Positions 4,092-5,335 of a DNA stretch of 5,335 bases are shown piece after piece. Location: positions 1 to 5,335 of the forward strand of contig JASHYF010000245.1 of NCBI GenBank assembly GCA_030043235.1. The letters are read 5' to 3'. Position 1 is the first letter of the stretch, and every line of letters starts with the position of its first letter. Source of the DNA: Solirubrobacteraceae bacterium (GTDB lineage: Bacteria; Actinomycetota; Thermoleophilia; Solirubrobacterales; Solirubrobacteraceae). Both the position numbers and the translations under genes were made by a program. Under the pieces are notes generated by a model. It worked only from the letters and a program-made list of their open reading frames with translations. It did not search any database and was not told the origin of the DNA.

Positions 4092-4101
4092 ACGTTCGCA
4101 T
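4082..4101. promoter_or_regulatory. LexA-binding SOS box
   Basis: ATGCGAAC-ATAC-GTTCGCAT is a perfect inverted repeat with 8-bp arms and a 4-bp centre. Its core CGAAC-N4-GTTCG, with a purine first and pyrimidine last in the spacer, matches the actinobacterial/Gram-positive LexA site (cGAACRNNYGTTCg). It touches the ATG at 4100 of an ImuB-like gene, a classic SOS-regulated class. LexA repression until DNA damage is a strong inference; the site is also within 150 bp of the divergent RHH gene start. Confidence 0.88.
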
Positions 4102-5335
4102 GGTCATCTGTGTACACCTGCCGCGCTTCGAGCTGGCCGTGGCCGCCGGCGAGCACGCGCAGGTGGCCCGCCAGACGCTCGCGGGTCGCGCGTTCGCGGT
4201 CGCTCCCCTCCTCGGCGCCGAAGGCACCGCCTCCGGAGGCGGTCGCGTAGGCGAGGTCTCGGGCGCCGCGGAGGCTCGCGGCGTGGCCCGGGGAATGGCG
4301 CTCGGCGAGGCGCTCGCCCGCTGCCCCGATCTGGTGCTCGTGCCGGGCGATCCCGTGCGGGTGGCCGAGGCGTGGGAGGCGGCGCTGCGCGCCCTGGAAT
4401 CGATCGGCGCGGCCGTCGAGCCCGCCTGTGCCCCCGAAGGGGGTGCGCGCCCGGGGCTCGCGTACTTCGAGGCCGGCGCATTGCGCGGGATCCACCGCAC
4501 GCGCAAGGCGACGATCGCCGCCGCCCGGCGCGCGCTCGCATCGTCCCCGGAGGGGGATCGCCCCGTTCGCATCGGCGCCGCGCCCACGCGCTTCTGCGCG
4601 CTGGCCGCCGCCCTGGCGACGCGCTCGTCGCGGGCGCTGGTGCTGGAAGGCAGGGAGGCCCAGCGCTGGCTGGCGGGACGCCCGGTGGAGTTGCTCGGCT
4701 TCCGCGCGGACACGGCAGCGTTGGTCGAGCCGCTCACCCGCCTTGGCGTGCGCACGCTCGGCGAACTCGAGCGGCTCGGACGCGCCGCCCTCACCGACCG
4801 CTTCGGAGAGCCGGGGAGGATCGCCCATGCCCTGGCCGGCGGCGAGGATCGCCCGCTGCGCCCACGCCGCGTGGAGGAATGGTTGGAGGAGTCGATGGCG
4901 GTCGGCGACGCCAGCTCCGGCGAGGCGCTCAAGCGCGTGCTGGGTGCGCTGGTGAGCCAGCTCTTGGCGCGCCCCGAGCGCCGCGGGCGCACGCTACGCG
5001 CCGCCACGCTTTCCGCTCACCTGCTCGCGGGCGGAGGCTGGTGCGAGCGCGTGGTGTTCCGCCAGGCGACCGCCGACCCCGAGCGCATCTGGCTGGCGCT
5101 GTCCGTGCGGCTGCTGTGGTTGCCGGCGCCAGCCGCCACGCTGGGGCTGGCCGTCGAGCGCTTCGGGCCGCCCGCCGGCGAGCAGGGGACGCTGCTGGAG
5201 GACCGGCATGCCCGCAGCGCCCATCGTCTGCGCGAGGCCGTCGCCCAGATGCGCGCCCTGGCCGGGCAGGACGCGGCGCTGCGGGCCGTGTGCGTGGACC
5301 CCCACTCGCGCGTGCCCGAGCGGCGGGTGGTGCTG
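4100..5335 (+). CDS. ImuB-like Y-family DNA polymerase homologue, catalytically degenerate (3' end outside window)
   Basis: The frame from the ATG at 4100 is open for 412 codons to the window edge. The N-terminus VICVHLPRFELAVAA aligns with polymerase motif I (V-D-x-D-x-F) but has His6 and Pro8 in place of both catalytic Asp. GEVSGAAEARGVARGMALGE (51-70), ALARCPDLVLVP (71-82), RPGLAYFEAGALRGIH (117-132) and IGAAPTRFCALAAA are family landmarks; the SxDE motif appears as YFE. A helix-hairpin-helix region follows (LTRLGVRTLGELERLGRAAL, roughly 213-232), then a little-finger-like region. ImuB proteins are non-catalytic Y-family members that bring DnaE2 and ImuA' to the beta clamp for mutagenic lesion bypass after DNA damage. 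The SOS box directly at the start supports this. Partners would lie outside the window. No ribosome-binding site is seen, so leaderless initiation is likely. Confidence 0.85.
   Translation, partial: MVICVHLPRFELAVAAGEHAQVARQTLAGRAFAVAPLLGAEGTASGGGRVGEVSGAAEARGVARGMALGEALARCPDLVLVPGDPVRVAEAWEAALRALESIGAAVEPACAPEGGARPGLAYFEAGALRGIHRTRKATIAAARRALASSPEGDRPVRIGAAPTRFCALAAALATRSSRALVLEGREAQRWLAGRPVELLGFRADTAALVEPLTRLGVRTLGELERLGRAALTDRFGEPGRIAHALAGGEDRPLRPRRVEEWLEESMAVGDASSGEALKRVLGALVSQLLARPERRGRTLRAATLSAHLLAGGGWCERVVFRQATADPERIWLALSVRLLWLPAPAATLGLAVERFGPPAGEQGTLLEDRHARSAHRLREAVAQMRALAGQDAALRAVCVDPHSRVPERRVVL
4226..4243. repeat. 18-bp perfect palindrome in the ImuB-like gene
   Basis: ACCGCCTCCGGAGGCGGT encodes part of a Gly/Ser-rich loop just before the GEVSGAAEA motif. 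It is the first of three GC-rich inverted repeats that sit at loop positions of this protein. Confidence 0.6.
4428..4446. repeat. CCCCC-GAA-GGGGG hairpin in the ImuB-like gene
   Basis: CCCCC (4431-4435), GAA, GGGGG (4439-4443), extended by G-T and G-C pairs outward. It encodes APEGG inside CAPEGGA, which appears as extra residues between EPA and RPGLAYFEA compared with my recollection of relatives. Confidence 0.5.
4543..4558. repeat. TCCCC-GGAG-GGGGA hairpin in the ImuB-like gene
   Basis: TCCCC (4544-4548), loop GGAG, GGGGA (4553-4557), plus a G-T pair. It encodes SPEGD just before the RIGAAPTRF motif, again at a loop position. Its SPEG is close to the APEG of the hairpin at 4428-4446. Confidence 0.45.

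Noticed and set aside
3960..4250. Plus-strand open frame starting MSDIIIIND
   Set aside because: Its start is created by the AT-rich promoter of the opposite gene; it then runs out of frame through the SOS box and into the ImuB-like gene, with no domain pattern.
3979..5007. Long minus-strand frames opposite the ImuB-like gene
   Set aside because: They are Arg/Ser/Ala-rich shadows of a clear plus-strand coding frame and contain no recognisable motif.

Overview
The window is GC-rich throughout, with long GC-ending-codon reading frames on both strands. It looks like chromosome from a high-GC actinobacterium. The style of the ABC ATPase tail, the LysM leader and the Y-family polymerase homologue resembles Thermoleophilia/Solirubrobacterales proteins, but this is inference from memory of the families and was not checked by search. 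Two genes run off the edges: an Mla/Mce-type ABC ATPase on the left and an ImuB-like Y-family polymerase homologue on the right. Between them lies an accessory island of about 3.7 kb.

Left to right: (1) the C-terminus of the ABC ATPase (1-221, +). (2) A MazEF-type toxin-antitoxin (TA) pair (418-1018, +) with a palindrome over its promoter. It is flanked by two copies of a 10-bp direct repeat and by two minus-strand gene scraps: a possible 3' end (293-397) and a clear signal-peptide plus LysM 5' end (1123-1323). (3) A VapBC-type pair (about 1470-2140, +) with an 18-bp operator-like palindrome. The VapB body is well preserved but has no usable start codon in its frame, while VapC has all its acidic catalytic residues. 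(4) A PTP-type phosphatase with a HCAAGKDRTG active-site loop (2147-2950, +), starting 6 nt after vapC and so probably in the same transcript. (5) On the minus strand, a ribbon-helix-helix (RHH) protein followed by a DUF6036-like nucleotidyltransferase (3957 to 2934). This is a candidate TA or AbiE-like module and the least understood part of the window. (6) A divergent intergenic region holding an AT-rich promoter for that module and a near-ideal LexA/SOS box touching the start codon of the ImuB-like gene (4100 to the edge, +).

The three RHH-led pairs share one architecture: DNA-binding protein first, toxin or enzyme second. The second start codon lies 14, 14 and 17 nt inside the first gene, in the same relative frame. 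Two of the three have palindromes overlapping a plausible -10 element, which fits conditional autoregulation. The island therefore reads as successive small regulatory/toxin cassettes lodged between two housekeeping or SOS genes, with at least one older cell-wall gene broken on the way. The ImuB-like gene was found by reading its frame directly: it is open to the window edge with no stop.
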